From: DAINBT01 sp036732785
GTDB taxonomy: Bacteria; Planctomycetota; Phycisphaerae; Sedimentisphaerales; SM23-30
DNA length: 29,956 bases
Assembly (NCBI GenBank): GCA_964537505.1
Contig: CAZICK010000048.1
Location: 1-29,956 of the forward strand
Direction: 5' to 3'
The position numbers and the translations under genes were made by a program. This document shows positions 16,357-25,242 of this stretch, in pieces (the stretch's first letter is position 1; each line of letters begins with the position of its first letter). The notes below the pieces were generated by a model. It had not been told where the DNA came from, made no database searches, and was given only the letters and a program-made list of their open reading frames with translations.

Positions 16357-17256
16357 TTATTTTGCCGTGCCGATCACGCCCAGCGGTTCCATGAGCTTAC
16401 GCAGTTGCCGGACTTTTTCCCCAGACAGTTCCTGGAACGGATCGCGCGGCACCCCGACATCAACCCCGGCCAGTTTCGTAGCCGCTTTGACACTGGCGAC
16501 ATACCCCTGCGTCTCAAAAAACTGGTTCAGCGGATAAAGTAACTGCCAGAGCTTCCGAGCCGTCGGAATATCGTCCTGTTCCACAATAAGCTCATAGAGC
16601 TTAACACACTGTTTAGGTGTGCAGTTAGCGCCGCCCGATACCCATCCTTTCACGCCGCCCAGGCTCATAGCCGAAAAGGCCAGCGTATCGGCACCGGTAA
16701 AAACAGCTATGCTGTCGGGACGATTCTTGAGAATATCCTGAAAATCGATCAAACCGGAACATGCGTCCTTTACCATGGTAATATTATCGATCTCAGCCAA
16801 TCGTTCCAAAAGCCCAACCCCAAAATCCACCCGGCAACTGCCGGAGTTGTACAGCATAATCGGCAGACTCACAGCCTCACTGACAATTTCATAATGCCTG
16901 ACCACCTCATCATCGCTCGGCAGTTCATAAAACGGAGGCACGATCATCAGAGCATCGGCCCCGGCCGCCTCGGCGTGTTTGCTCAGTTCGACGACCTGGC
17001 GTGTGGAGGTCGCCCCGGTATGCGCCATCACGGCCGCACGCTTATTTACGTGTTCGATAACCACTTCGGTTACGCGTTTTTGCTCGTCCACATCGAGATG
17101 ATAAAACTCACCCGTCCCCCCACAGCTCATAATGCAGTGAGTACCGCTATCGATCTGATAATCGATAAGACGTTTAAGTGCGTTTTCGTCGATCGACTTA
17201 TCGTCCGGCGAAAATGGTGTGCAAACGGGCGTAATCAGGCCGTATATTTCAGTCAT
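16357..17256 (-). CDS. DapA/N-acetylneuraminate-lyase family enzyme
   Basis: A 299-aa class I (Schiff-base) lyase or deaminase of the DHDPS/NAL superfamily. The Lys nucleophile is in ITMVKDACSG, the pyruvate-carboxylate loop reads CGGTGE (GTTGE in DapA) and the Tyr is in MLYNSG. The Arg that DapA uses to hold its second substrate (YNxPxRTG) is replaced (YNSGSC), so it is not a lysine-pathway DHDPS. Members of this superfamily act on 2-keto-3-deoxy acids and on pyrroline-4-hydroxy-2-carboxylate in hydroxyproline breakdown; the adjacent aconitase-X subunits favour the second type of role, as inference. AGGAGAA lies 5 nt before the ATG. It is the last gene of the minus-strand cluster. Confidence 0.85.
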   Translation of the reverse strand: MTEIYGLITPVCTPFSPDDKSIDENALKRLIDYQIDSGTHCIMSCGGTGEFYHLDVDEQKRVTEVVIEHVNKRAAVMAHTGATSTRQVVELSKHAEAAGADALMIVPPFYELPSDDEVVRHYEIVSEAVSLPIMLYNSGSCRVDFGVGLLERLAEIDNITMVKDACSGLIDFQDILKNRPDSIAVFTGADTLAFSAMSLGGVKGWVSGGANCTPKQCVKLYELIVEQDDIPTARKLWQLLYPLNQFFETQGYVASVKAATKLAGVDVGVPRDPFQELSGEKVRQLRKLMEPLGVIGTAK

Positions 17257-17297
17257 AGCTATTCTCCTGCTAAAATTTCTTCAATTTCGTGATTTTA

Positions 17298-17738
17298 TTA
17301 CGTATTTTTTGTGGAAGGTTCCGCATTAACCCTCACGGTTCCATCCGGTTCGATGGTAAGCTGATCGCCTTTGTTTATGGAATAAAAAGCCTCTTCCGGC
17401 AGAACCACAATCGGCACCGGTTTATTATACAATTCATCTGCTACTATACTGCCCAGTGCAATAATCGGATCCGCTTTGAGGTTAATGATCGCCGCCGGCG
17501 CCACGCCGCTACGGACGCTTTCCAGCAGAATGGCGCTGCCGGTACTGGACCCTTTCCCTTGCGGCAGGACCAACACCCGCCCGGCAGCCATCTCGCCACT
17601 CAACGCATGGCGACGATCGATAATCTCACCGGTACGCGGATTCAACCCGCCCCACAGGCTCAAAGGCTCACGGCAAACGAGAGCCACACCTTCAGCACTA
17701 CCGGCCACCACGGGTTTCCCGATCAAAATTCTTTCCAC
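17298..17738 (-). CDS. Aconitase X small (swivel) subunit, DUF126
   Basis: The 146-aa small subunit of a two-subunit aconitase X. It corresponds to the swivelling domain of aconitase and holds the phosphate-loop-like and substrate-binding Ser region: LSLWGGLNPRTGEIIDRRH, VLPQGKGSSTGSAILLE (the SSTGS element) and ADPIIALGSIVADELY. The start is GTG at 17738, 6 nt after AGGA; its first base is the last base of the large-subunit TAG (TAGTG overlap), so the two are translationally coupled. A longer frame to 17786 would intrude into the large subunit. Known AcnX enzymes are cis-3-hydroxyproline dehydratases in bacteria and phosphomevalonate dehydratase in archaea. Confidence 0.85.
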   Translation of the reverse strand: MERILIGKPVVAGSAEGVALVCREPLSLWGGLNPRTGEIIDRRHALSGEMAAGRVLVLPQGKGSSTGSAILLESVRSGVAPAAIINLKADPIIALGSIVADELYNKPVPIVVLPEEAFYSINKGDQLTIEPDGTVRVNAEPSTKNT

Positions 17739-19009
17739 TATACTTCCTTTCGGCACACATAGCCTTTCACCGCCGAGAGCACACAATCGGCCATACTGCC
17801 AAAGGCGATTTTTACACCCAGTTCACCCGGCCCGTAGTAGGCGCACTTTCCTGAGTTGGTCATAAGCACCTTCGTATCCGCAGCGATCATCGGTGTATGA
17901 AAAAGGCAGGTATCGAGAGTGATTTCCGTTCCAAAATCGATTATCACATCCATAAAGTCGCTGCGTACCAGCAGGGAATACGATGTCTGGCTGGAAATCA
18001 CGATAAATCTGACGTCTTCGCAGAGTGTGTTACCGTTTTCTTTCTGCTCTCGTATGAGTTGTGCCAGCCGTCGAAATTCCTCATAAGAAAAATGGGGACA
18101 TCCCAGGACAACCACATCCAGCTTGTCTTTTTCCCGGGCTGTGGACAAATCGGCCCGGGCCTCCCGAAATTCAGCCATGCCGATATCGATAACTTTTTCC
18201 GGCTGGCCGCCCTGAAAAGCCTCTTCCAGGCTGTTCGCCTCGGGCGTAACGCCAACCGCGTGAAACAACGCCACCGCCCCGGCCGAGGCTGCCGCCGCGC
18301 CAAACGCTTTAAGCTGGTCACTGGTCGCATCAGCGCTAAGACCCTCGATAACCGGAATCTTATCGCCCACCATCGGTCCGATCAGATGACCCAATACCGC
18401 ATACGAACAATCATCCTTCATAACAGTCGGGTCGATATCCACCAGTCGCAAAAGAATCTGACCTTTACGGTTTTCCTTCAGATGAAGACCGCATCTGGGA
18501 ACCCTGCCGGTGATCGCGGCACAAATATCTATATAGTCGCCATACCGGTTGGTCCGGGCGCCGAGCACCGAGTTGGCATAGCAGATAGCATTGGATTCAC
18601 CCCATGCTATCTGTTGCCCGAACCGCGGCGTCAGATAACTTTGATATGGCGCGCACGTCCACGTTGGAATACACCCCATATCCATATATGCCTTGGCCTG
18701 CCGAATAGCCTTGGCGGCAAATTCCTCATTCACCCCAAATTGCTTCCAGTTCTGCAGGTCCAGCGGTCCCATATTCAAAGTCGTGGGAATACGGACCTTT
18801 CCGCCATATCCTGCCAGCTTCTCCGCAAATTCCAGACCCGCCTCACTGAGTAGTCCGCAACCGTCAATATGGGCCTGGCTTACATCCATCAGCTCCGACG
18901 CGCCGTAAACATCAGCCATTCTCACCATGATACGCATAGCCATCTGCGCCGCTTTGCCCTCACGGCCCTGGAGCATCTGCTTGTCTCGTTCGCTCAACTT
19001 TATACTCAT
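17738..19009 (-). CDS. Aconitase X catalytic subunit, DUF521
   Basis: The 423-aa large subunit of aconitase X, an Fe-S dehydratase. Diagnostic stretches include VRIPTTLNMGPLD, CIPTWTCAPYQ, WGESNAICYANSVLGARTNR, VVVLGCPHFSYEE and the C-terminal MTNSGKCAYYGPG, which together hold the conserved cysteines that ligate the cluster. Cytosolic. Small and large parts are separate genes here, not the fused bacterial form. The upstream neighbour, 20 bp away, is the methylene-THF reductase fusion, and the small subunit overlaps downstream. The ribosome binding site is weak. The reaction is probably a dehydration of a hydroxylated cyclic or acyclic acid; the substrate is unknown. Confidence 0.9.
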   Translation of the reverse strand: MSIKLSERDKQMLQGREGKAAQMAMRIMVRMADVYGASELMDVSQAHIDGCGLLSEAGLEFAEKLAGYGGKVRIPTTLNMGPLDLQNWKQFGVNEEFAAKAIRQAKAYMDMGCIPTWTCAPYQSYLTPRFGQQIAWGESNAICYANSVLGARTNRYGDYIDICAAITGRVPRCGLHLKENRKGQILLRLVDIDPTVMKDDCSYAVLGHLIGPMVGDKIPVIEGLSADATSDQLKAFGAAAASAGAVALFHAVGVTPEANSLEEAFQGGQPEKVIDIGMAEFREARADLSTAREKDKLDVVVLGCPHFSYEEFRRLAQLIREQKENGNTLCEDVRFIVISSQTSYSLLVRSDFMDVIIDFGTEITLDTCLFHTPMIAADTKVLMTNSGKCAYYGPGELGVKIAFGSMADCVLSAVKGYVCRKEV

Positions 19010-19029
19010 AATGATTACTTATCTACTAT

Positions 19030-21516
19030 TCATCGTTTTGTTTTCTTATTGGCCCGGCAAAATTCGCCCATCAAATCCATCGCTTTTTGATTGGTCTCAG
19101 CCGAACCATTCTGTTTGGCAAACGCATCCACCATCTCCAGCAGATCATCTGCCACCGGCTTCAAACCGTAATCGTGCACCACGTTGACGATAGCTGCGTC
19201 CAGACCGTATTCCTGCGCCTTGGCCAGATAAGCCCGGCACACACCGACCTGGCGGCCCGGAAGATCTTTAACGCTATTGGAAATACCCAAAGACGTATGA
19301 ACGCCTTTCATGGCCGGATCGGTCATTATTTTGCGGATCGCCTCGAACGCCCGGTAGGTATAGCCGGGCGTATCCGGGATCATGGGTATATCTATCGCCA
19401 GCGGAAAGACGGTCGAGTCGAAAAACAGGTCTCCCGGCTTGAATCCATATTTACCGGTAGCCGCATCGAATATCTTACGGGCCATATTGTACAGATCGTC
19501 CATGCCGTATGCGCCATCGGCACCCGACTGTTTGTCATCCACCAGCAGCCCTATAACCTTAAAATTATATTTCTTCCGTAGCGGCAAAATTTTGTCCACC
19601 GTATAGGTTTTAACGGAATTAATCAGCGGTGCGGCAATTTCACTCTGCCCATCCTGGTACCACTGTTCTAGTCCCGCTTTGAGAACATCGTCGTTGCTGC
19701 TATCGACACAAACCGGTACGCCACGGCTGTACTTCTTCACCAGGGCGACATAATCGCGCATCATCTGGACCGAAACTTGCGGATCATCCTCACCGAAAGC
19801 GTCCACATTGACCGCTATATAGTCCGCGTTGTGCGCGACCTGCGATTCTATCAATGAAATAATATAATCCAGTGTGGCACTGGGCTGTTCGTATGCCTTA
19901 GCTCCCTTCTCCAGCAACTCTTTCATCGCTGCCCCTTGTTTGGGTATGCTGGCATGAATGCTTTCGCCAATTTGAATCAGGTTCACTTTTTTCGTATGAT
20001 CCTTCCCAAAAAGATAATTCAAAATCGAAGCGGTTCTCAGCAGAGCCGGATTACGATCGGGATTGATCCTATTCGCCAATTTCTTCAAACCCTCAGCCCC
20101 TTCACTGGCCGCCGCCTCGTAGATCAGCTCGCCCACACAACGCTTATCGGGATTGTTCCCGCATGTACCATCCGGATCAGCATCGCCGCACGGTGGGTTG
20201 TCCAGCCCTTTTTCGCATTTACCAAAACTGCACAGACCAAAGTTCTCCACCAGAAAACAATCGCCGCATTCTTCACAGTCGAACAGAAGAGTCTTCATGG
20301 TTTTTTCTTCGATGAAAAATTCCTTGTACAGCCAGCCCTTGCCTTCACGCAAACTCTTACTGGCCCCAAGCACTTTCTTGACTAAACCATGCATACCACG
20401 GCCAGGTTCCAGAAAAAGATTGTGAAACAGATCGAAAGACCTCTTACTGAGCGTGGGCGACGGTTTAGACAGCTCTCGTCGCTTGCCGTTCTGGTCATAC
20501 AGATAAAAACCATCCTTCACGCCCCAGGCAAGATTGTCTTTATACTCGCGCCACCCGCTCCCGATCTCATCCGCCTTCTTGACAATCTCCAGCAGCATAT
20601 CGAAATCGAACAAACCGCCCAGATCAACACCCACCGCCCCCAGATCACGATACATAGCCACCATTTGCGACGCCCGTGCGATATGCTGTTCGGGTTTCTC
20701 GCTGAGCAGCTTGTCAAGAAATTCCCTGGTCATCACGCAGCCGGGAAGCTTACCTTCGTACATCAACCGGGGCGCCGGCGTCATCGTCGTCAGTACATAT
20801 ACATTGCCGAAAATCGGAACATTAATGTTTTCATCCTTGACGTAGCGGAACAACTCCTCACATTTACGCCAGTCACAACCGAGCTGCGTAATCAGAAAGT
20901 CGGCGCCGACCGTGATTTTCTTGGCCATCTTGTAGTACTGCTGCATCTGTGACGCCTCGGTGTATTTGTACTGCGAGACCGCCGCGGCAATGTAAAACTG
21001 ATGAACCTTATCAAACGCACCGGCCTTGGCCTTATCGAAGGCCGCGTAGTTTAGTCCTTTTATCAGTTTGATCAGCCCCACCGAATCGACCTCGAAGACC
21101 CCTTGACTTTCCACCGGCTTATCGCCGGTCAGCGCCAACACGTTTTCAACGCCCAATTTTTCCAATCCGCTCAGATAAGTTTTAATGGCATCGGTATTAT
21201 GATCTTTCGTGGTAACGTGAGCTATTATCGGCAGACCGCCCCAAAGGTCCTGCTCACCGCCCGGAAGCGTCTTCCTGCTCAGCACCGAATAAATATCTGC
21301 CGGACTCAGCGACGCCACCCCCCCGGGGCTTTGCGGAATCGGCACCGCTCCCAGAACCATACCGTCGGGTATTTCCGATTTCTTCTGAGCATATCCGGTC
21401 AGAAACTTCTCAAAATTGCTCAGCCCGTGGCCCGGCAACGGCACAAACTCAGCCAAAATAATGAACTTATCCCCAGATTCAACCAGATTCCTAAAAGACT
21501 CACTTTTCTTAAACAT
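19030..21516 (-). CDS. Methylene-THF reductase / Cys-rich MTHFR_C / pterin methyltransferase fusion
   Basis: About 828 aa in three parts (numbered from the longer frame starting 21531, 833 aa). Residues ~20-330: MetF-like TIM barrel (ILAEFVPLPG, LPIIAHVTTKDHN, VLALTGDKP, ADFLITQLGCD). Residues ~400-475: MTHFR_C domain with eight Cys at 419, 422, 425, 434, 439, 448, 457 and 465, a metal or Fe-S site normally found in the separate MetV subunit. Residues ~515-800: pterin-binding barrel like AcsE or the MetH THF domain (IGESIHASIP, ADYIAVNVDAF, VCVDSSN, TSLGISNSV). Predicted role: interconvert methylene-THF and methyl-THF and pass the methyl to or from a corrinoid protein. ATG 21516 has GGTGA about 9 nt upstream; 21531 is the alternative. 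It lies between fhs and the AcnX genes. Confidence 0.88.
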   Translation of the reverse strand: MFKKSESFRNLVESGDKFIILAEFVPLPGHGLSNFEKFLTGYAQKKSEIPDGMVLGAVPIPQSPGGVASLSPADIYSVLSRKTLPGGEQDLWGGLPIIAHVTTKDHNTDAIKTYLSGLEKLGVENVLALTGDKPVESQGVFEVDSVGLIKLIKGLNYAAFDKAKAGAFDKVHQFYIAAAVSQYKYTEASQMQQYYKMAKKITVGADFLITQLGCDWRKCEELFRYVKDENINVPIFGNVYVLTTMTPAPRLMYEGKLPGCVMTREFLDKLLSEKPEQHIARASQMVAMYRDLGAVGVDLGGLFDFDMLLEIVKKADEIGSGWREYKDNLAWGVKDGFYLYDQNGKRRELSKPSPTLSKRSFDLFHNLFLEPGRGMHGLVKKVLGASKSLREGKGWLYKEFFIEEKTMKTLLFDCEECGDCFLVENFGLCSFGKCEKGLDNPPCGDADPDGTCGNNPDKRCVGELIYEAAASEGAEGLKKLANRINPDRNPALLRTASILNYLFGKDHTKKVNLIQIGESIHASIPKQGAAMKELLEKGAKAYEQPSATLDYIISLIESQVAHNADYIAVNVDAFGEDDPQVSVQMMRDYVALVKKYSRGVPVCVDSSNDDVLKAGLEQWYQDGQSEIAAPLINSVKTYTVDKILPLRKKYNFKVIGLLVDDKQSGADGAYGMDDLYNMARKIFDAATGKYGFKPGDLFFDSTVFPLAIDIPMIPDTPGYTYRAFEAIRKIMTDPAMKGVHTSLGISNSVKDLPGRQVGVCRAYLAKAQEYGLDAAIVNVVHDYGLKPVADDLLEMVDAFAKQNGSAETNQKAMDLMGEFCRANKKTKR

Positions 21517-21701
21517 AGCAATATTCACCATTTACATAAACAGAATCCACTCAATAACACATTGCGCCCGCCAATATCGCAGATTGCCCCGCTAAAATCA
21601 ATCAAATTCTGATAACTACTCCACCATTGATAATGGAAAGGCTTGGCACACTTATGCTGCACACACCCCCTAAAAAATGCTTGGCGGTCACCGGCGATGC
21701 G

Positions 21702-23504
21702 TCAGTACAATCCTTGTACCTTGCCGGTCTTGACATCCACGTCGATCCTTCTAAAGGCCGGGTTGGACCCTGTCCCGGGAAGCAACTTGATATCGCCCGC
21801 CACCGGCACCAGGAACCCTGCTCCTCTATATTCCAATATATCACGGATCGGCAGCTCCCAATCTGAGGGCCGACCCTTTAAATTCGGATCGTGCGAAAGG
21901 CTCAGATGCGTCTTAACCATACACGTACCAAGCTCGTTAGCCCGCGGATCCGACTCGTACCTCTTCAGTTTCGCTTTCGCCTTGTCACTGTACGTTACCC
22001 CCTTGGCCCCGTATATCTTCTTGGCGATCAGCTCGATTCGCTCACTCAGCGGGGTATCCATCTCGTAAAGGAATTTGAAATTATTCTTTTCATCGCATGC
22101 GGTCACCACCGCCTGAGCCAGCTCTATCGCCCCGGCACCGCCCTTTAGCCAATGTTGCGACAACGCCGCCAGCGCCCCATTCTGCTGGGCCACCTTACGA
22201 ACCAACTCGATTTCCGCCTTCGTATCGGTATAGAAGCTATTTATGCAAACCACCGGTCGCACCCCACTGGCCCTGACCGTCTCGATATGGCAGATCAAAT
22301 TCTCGCATCCTTTTTCCAGAAGCCCCAGGTTTTCCCTGGTATAGGCTTCATCCAGCGGTATTCCAGGCTTGACCTCGGGACCGCCGCCGTGCATCTTTAA
22401 CGCCCTGATGGTCGCTACGATCACAACCGCGTTAGGCACCAGACCGGAGAACCGGCACTTGAGATTCCAGAACTTCTCAAACCCGATATCCGCCCCGAAA
22501 CCGCTTTCGGTCACCAGATAATCGTTCAGTTTCAGCCCTATTTTATCGGCGATAATTGAGCTTTGTCCGATAGCTATATTCGCAAACGGACCGGCATGAA
22601 CAAACACCGGTTGACCTTCGATAGTCTGTATCAGGTTCGGATTGATCGCATCGACCATCCACGCCGTCATCGCCCCATCGACTTCCAGATCAGCCGTCGT
22701 CACCGGATTGCCCCTCTTATCGTAAGCCATTACGATCTTGCCCATCCGCCGGCGCATATCCGCCAGGTCGTTCGCCACCGCCAGAATAGCCATAATCTCA
22801 CTCGATGCGGTAATCTGGAACCCTGATTCCATCTCAAAACCATCCATTTTACCCCCCTTGCCGATGGTAATATTGCGTAACGACTGGGCACAAAAATCGA
22901 TAGCCCATTTCGTTTGCACTCGCTCGGGATCGACATCGATACGTCTAAGATTCAGCTTAGCCAGTTTTTCATCGTCGTAGTTATTCTCATGCTGCATTCG
23001 GCTCGTCAGTGCCACCATAGCAAGGTTATGCGCATTGGTGATCGAGTCCATATCACCGGTCAGTCGAATCGAAAATGGCGTCAGCGGTATGCACTGCGAC
23101 AGCCCACCACCGGCTGCCGACCCTTTGATATTGAATATCGGTCCTCCGCTCGGCTGACGGATCGCTCCGACCGCTTTCCTGCCCAGCCTACCCAACCCCT
23201 GGATCAGTCCTATAGTGGTCGTGGTTTTGCCTTCGCCCAACGGTGTCGGGGTTATAGCCGTCACATCGACATATTTACCTTGCCCAGCGTCCTTCAGCCG
23301 ATCCAGCACTTTCAGATAGTCCACCTTACCCAGATAGTTACCCATAGGGATCAGTTCATCACCTTCGAGACCAAGCTCTTTAGCGAGCACCCCGATGTGT
23401 TTCATATTTTCTTCCGCCGCTTCCGCTATCTGCCAGTCTGCCATTTTCACCGGATCGAGCCGACCGGCCGATTCGTTCGAACTAACTTGTTCATTTTTAG
23501 ACAT
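21702..23504 (-). CDS. fhs: Formate--tetrahydrofolate ligase
   Basis: Joins formate to THF with ATP to give 10-formyl-THF, or runs in reverse to make ATP when C1 units are oxidised to formate. At 600 aa it is slightly longer than the usual ~560, with ~20 extra N-terminal residues. The P-loop is TPTPLGEGKTTT (85-96); IRQPSGGPIFNIKGSAAGGG, LTGDMDSITNAHNL and GFGADIGFEKFWNLKCR are all standard. Its GGA ribosome binding site lies inside the end of the nqrA remnant, whose stop codon is 1 bp upstream of the ATG. The methylene-THF reductase fusion follows after ~185 bp on the same strand. MTHFD/FolD and FchA genes are not in the window. Confidence 0.96.
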   Translation of the reverse strand: MSKNEQVSSNESAGRLDPVKMADWQIAEAAEENMKHIGVLAKELGLEGDELIPMGNYLGKVDYLKVLDRLKDAGQGKYVDVTAITPTPLGEGKTTTTIGLIQGLGRLGRKAVGAIRQPSGGPIFNIKGSAAGGGLSQCIPLTPFSIRLTGDMDSITNAHNLAMVALTSRMQHENNYDDEKLAKLNLRRIDVDPERVQTKWAIDFCAQSLRNITIGKGGKMDGFEMESGFQITASSEIMAILAVANDLADMRRRMGKIVMAYDKRGNPVTTADLEVDGAMTAWMVDAINPNLIQTIEGQPVFVHAGPFANIAIGQSSIIADKIGLKLNDYLVTESGFGADIGFEKFWNLKCRFSGLVPNAVVIVATIRALKMHGGGPEVKPGIPLDEAYTRENLGLLEKGCENLICHIETVRASGVRPVVCINSFYTDTKAEIELVRKVAQQNGALAALSQHWLKGGAGAIELAQAVVTACDEKNNFKFLYEMDTPLSERIELIAKKIYGAKGVTYSDKAKAKLKRYESDPRANELGTCMVKTHLSLSHDPNLKGRPSDWELPIRDILEYRGAGFLVPVAGDIKLLPGTGSNPAFRRIDVDVKTGKVQGLY

Positions 23505-23505
23505 A

Positions 23506-23998
23506 TTATTCCATCCTGAAATTTAGGTGTTCCGGAGACTTAACTCTCGGACCACCCAGCGAAATAATCCTTGAGATAACAGGCCGCGAAGAGGTCAACG
23601 CCTCATCGACCGCCAATACCCCTTCCGACAGCAGCGCCCACACCGGACTTCCCTTTTCCCTGCCAAACCCCAGAGCATGCGACTGTAATGCAAAATTATC
23701 GCTGGGATATCGCAAAGGTATTTCCATCAGTTTCACCCATGCGTACCCCTCGTACTCGCTCCCGAACATCATTAGCGAATTTCGTATCGATATCCGGCAG
23801 CACCAGATGAATCGGCTGATATTCGACCAGCGACTTCAAATGCTCCAGACCTCGTGTAAAGCTTGTCAGTCGTTCTCGTAATTGCACATCACCTCGAGCC
23901 TTAAATGGCTCCAACTGTACTTTCGATTCTTCCAGAACCTCTACTTCCTTGGAAGGCTTGCCTTCAAGCAGAATATTATAACCTTTTCTTAACTTCAT
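23506..23998 (-). pseudogene. Broken nqrA remnant (Na+-NADH:quinone reductase subunit A)
   Basis: Two frames together read like pieces of NqrA. The first begins MKLRKGYNILLEGKPSKEVE, the NqrA start, then jumps to FKARGDVQLRERLTSFTRGL and HLVLPDIDTKFA. The second continues GYAWVKLMEIPLRYP, VWALLSEGVLAVDEALTSSR and ISRIISLGGPRVKSPEHL. They join perfectly if one G is removed from the GGGG run (CCCC at 23746-23749 on +). About 80-100 residues are missing after residue ~25, and everything after PEHL, including the C-terminal half, is gone; full NqrA is ~450 aa. The ATG overlaps the polyprenyl synthase stop (ATGA). The frameshift alone could be a sequencing error, but the deletions point to a true remnant. 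Confidence 0.72.
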
Positions 23999-24858
23999 AC
24001 AGCAAATTCCACACAAACATCTATATGCCCCCCCACCGCCGGCTGAAAATCACAAGTCAAAAACTGTATCAGCGAATCTCGCGCCTTGCCATACTCGCCA
24101 ACCGCTTCCAACGCCGAACCGCACAGCCTGCGAACATGTCCCTGCGCAATTTGCACACCTTCGCCGCCGCCCTGCGGAAGCGTAAATTTACCTCGCTTCA
24201 AATCGGTACCCAAAGTCTTCCCCACCGCCTGTTCGTCGCCGGCAAGATCAAGGCAGTCATCGGCAAGTTGGTACGCCGTCCCGATGCAATAACCAGCTTC
24301 CTCTAATGACTCCGAACAGCTCTTGTCGTCGCCTCCGCATATCGACGCCACAAATGCGAAAAGCGGACCAGTCTTGTTACGGGCCAGACGCAAACAAGTA
24401 TCCTCATCCAGTTGTTTGCCGCGGAACAAAAGCTCCTGTTCGGTCTCAGCCCCGATTACCTCTGTGACTTTCGAAATAAATCTATTCAGATAGCTGCCGC
24501 CCTCCGTACCAACGAGCATCTCTATTGCCTCACACAAAAGCAAATCGCCTATCAGAATCGCCCCTGACGGTGAACTCGTCCGCCACAGGGCCGGACCCGC
24601 TCGACGCACCAGGGCGTTATCCACAACATCATCGTGAAGAAGACTGGCCGTATGAACAATCTCCGTCGCCGCGCAAAGACTAACAAGTACCCCACGATCA
24701 ACCGAAAAACACCCCCCCTCCACCAAACGCCCCGCCAGGCTGCTTCGCAGCATCTTGCCCGGCATAAGCTGACCAATCTCGATACTGCCGACTACAACGG
24801 AGGCTGCTTTCTCCAACCGCTCAACTGTAAGCTCTCGAACCTCGGATACAAAACTCAT
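23995..24858 (-). CDS. Polyprenyl (isoprenyl) diphosphate synthase
   Basis: A 287-aa trans-prenyl chain elongation enzyme, condensing IPP with allylic diphosphates, for quinone side chains or other isoprenoids. The first Asp-rich motif is LLHDDVVDNALVRR and the second is YQLADDCLDLAGD; NKTGPLFAF and GKTLGTDLKRGKFTLP are also standard. The usual GGKRLR near the N-terminus reads PGKMLRSSL, a modest deviation. ATG 24858 has AGAGGA 7 nt upstream; the frame is open to 24900 but that extension is unlikely. It is the first gene of the minus-strand run and is coupled to the nqrA remnant by an ATGA overlap, so a quinone/NADH-dehydrogenase pair may once have existed here. Confidence 0.88.
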   Translation of the reverse strand: MSFVSEVRELTVERLEKAASVVVGSIEIGQLMPGKMLRSSLAGRLVEGGCFSVDRGVLVSLCAATEIVHTASLLHDDVVDNALVRRAGPALWRTSSPSGAILIGDLLLCEAIEMLVGTEGGSYLNRFISKVTEVIGAETEQELLFRGKQLDEDTCLRLARNKTGPLFAFVASICGGDDKSCSESLEEAGYCIGTAYQLADDCLDLAGDEQAVGKTLGTDLKRGKFTLPQGGGEGVQIAQGHVRRLCGSALEAVGEYGKARDSLIQFLTCDFQPAVGGHIDVCVEFAV

Positions 24859-25242
24859 AAAAGCATCCTCTTCAACTTCCGTCAAACAGTCCCAAAACAA
24901 TAGTATCTAAACTGGTAACTTATGCATGCCCGGTTGGACATTAGTACTTCTTAACTCGAAAGTTAGAGAAGGCACAAAATACCAGAACCATAACGGGATT
25001 GCAACCCCATACAGAAAAAAAAATAACCACTATTGAGAAATTCTTTGACAAAATGAAAAATAAACAAAACTTCCGACCGATCAAAATCATCGTAACACCT
25101 TTTGGCCTAAAGTGTTATGAGACAACTGCCAACCACCCGACCGCCGCCGTGCTACCCCCCCACGCCCTACAGTTACACCCCAAACAATACCAAATTCATG
25201 CTCATAAAGATAACTTCCAACAATTGTAGCGAACAAAATATT
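24859..25242. other. Intergenic region, no gene supported
   Basis: Nearly 400 bp between the polyprenyl synthase start and the terminators that follow the PurF-like gene. It is AT-rich with C-runs (seven C near 25146). Short open frames on both strands have no protein character or ribosome binding site. The promoter of the minus-strand cluster should lie in the part next to 24858, but I see no clear hexamer pair. Confidence 0.45.

Noticed and set aside
17897..18853. Plus-strand frame of 318 aa
   Set aside because: Shadow of the aconitase X catalytic subunit; no ribosome binding site or domain.
21612..21624. Hairpin CCATT-gat-AATGG in the gap between fhs and the MetF fusion
   Set aside because: Only 5 bp with a 3-nt loop and no T tract; expected by chance in AT-rich sequence.
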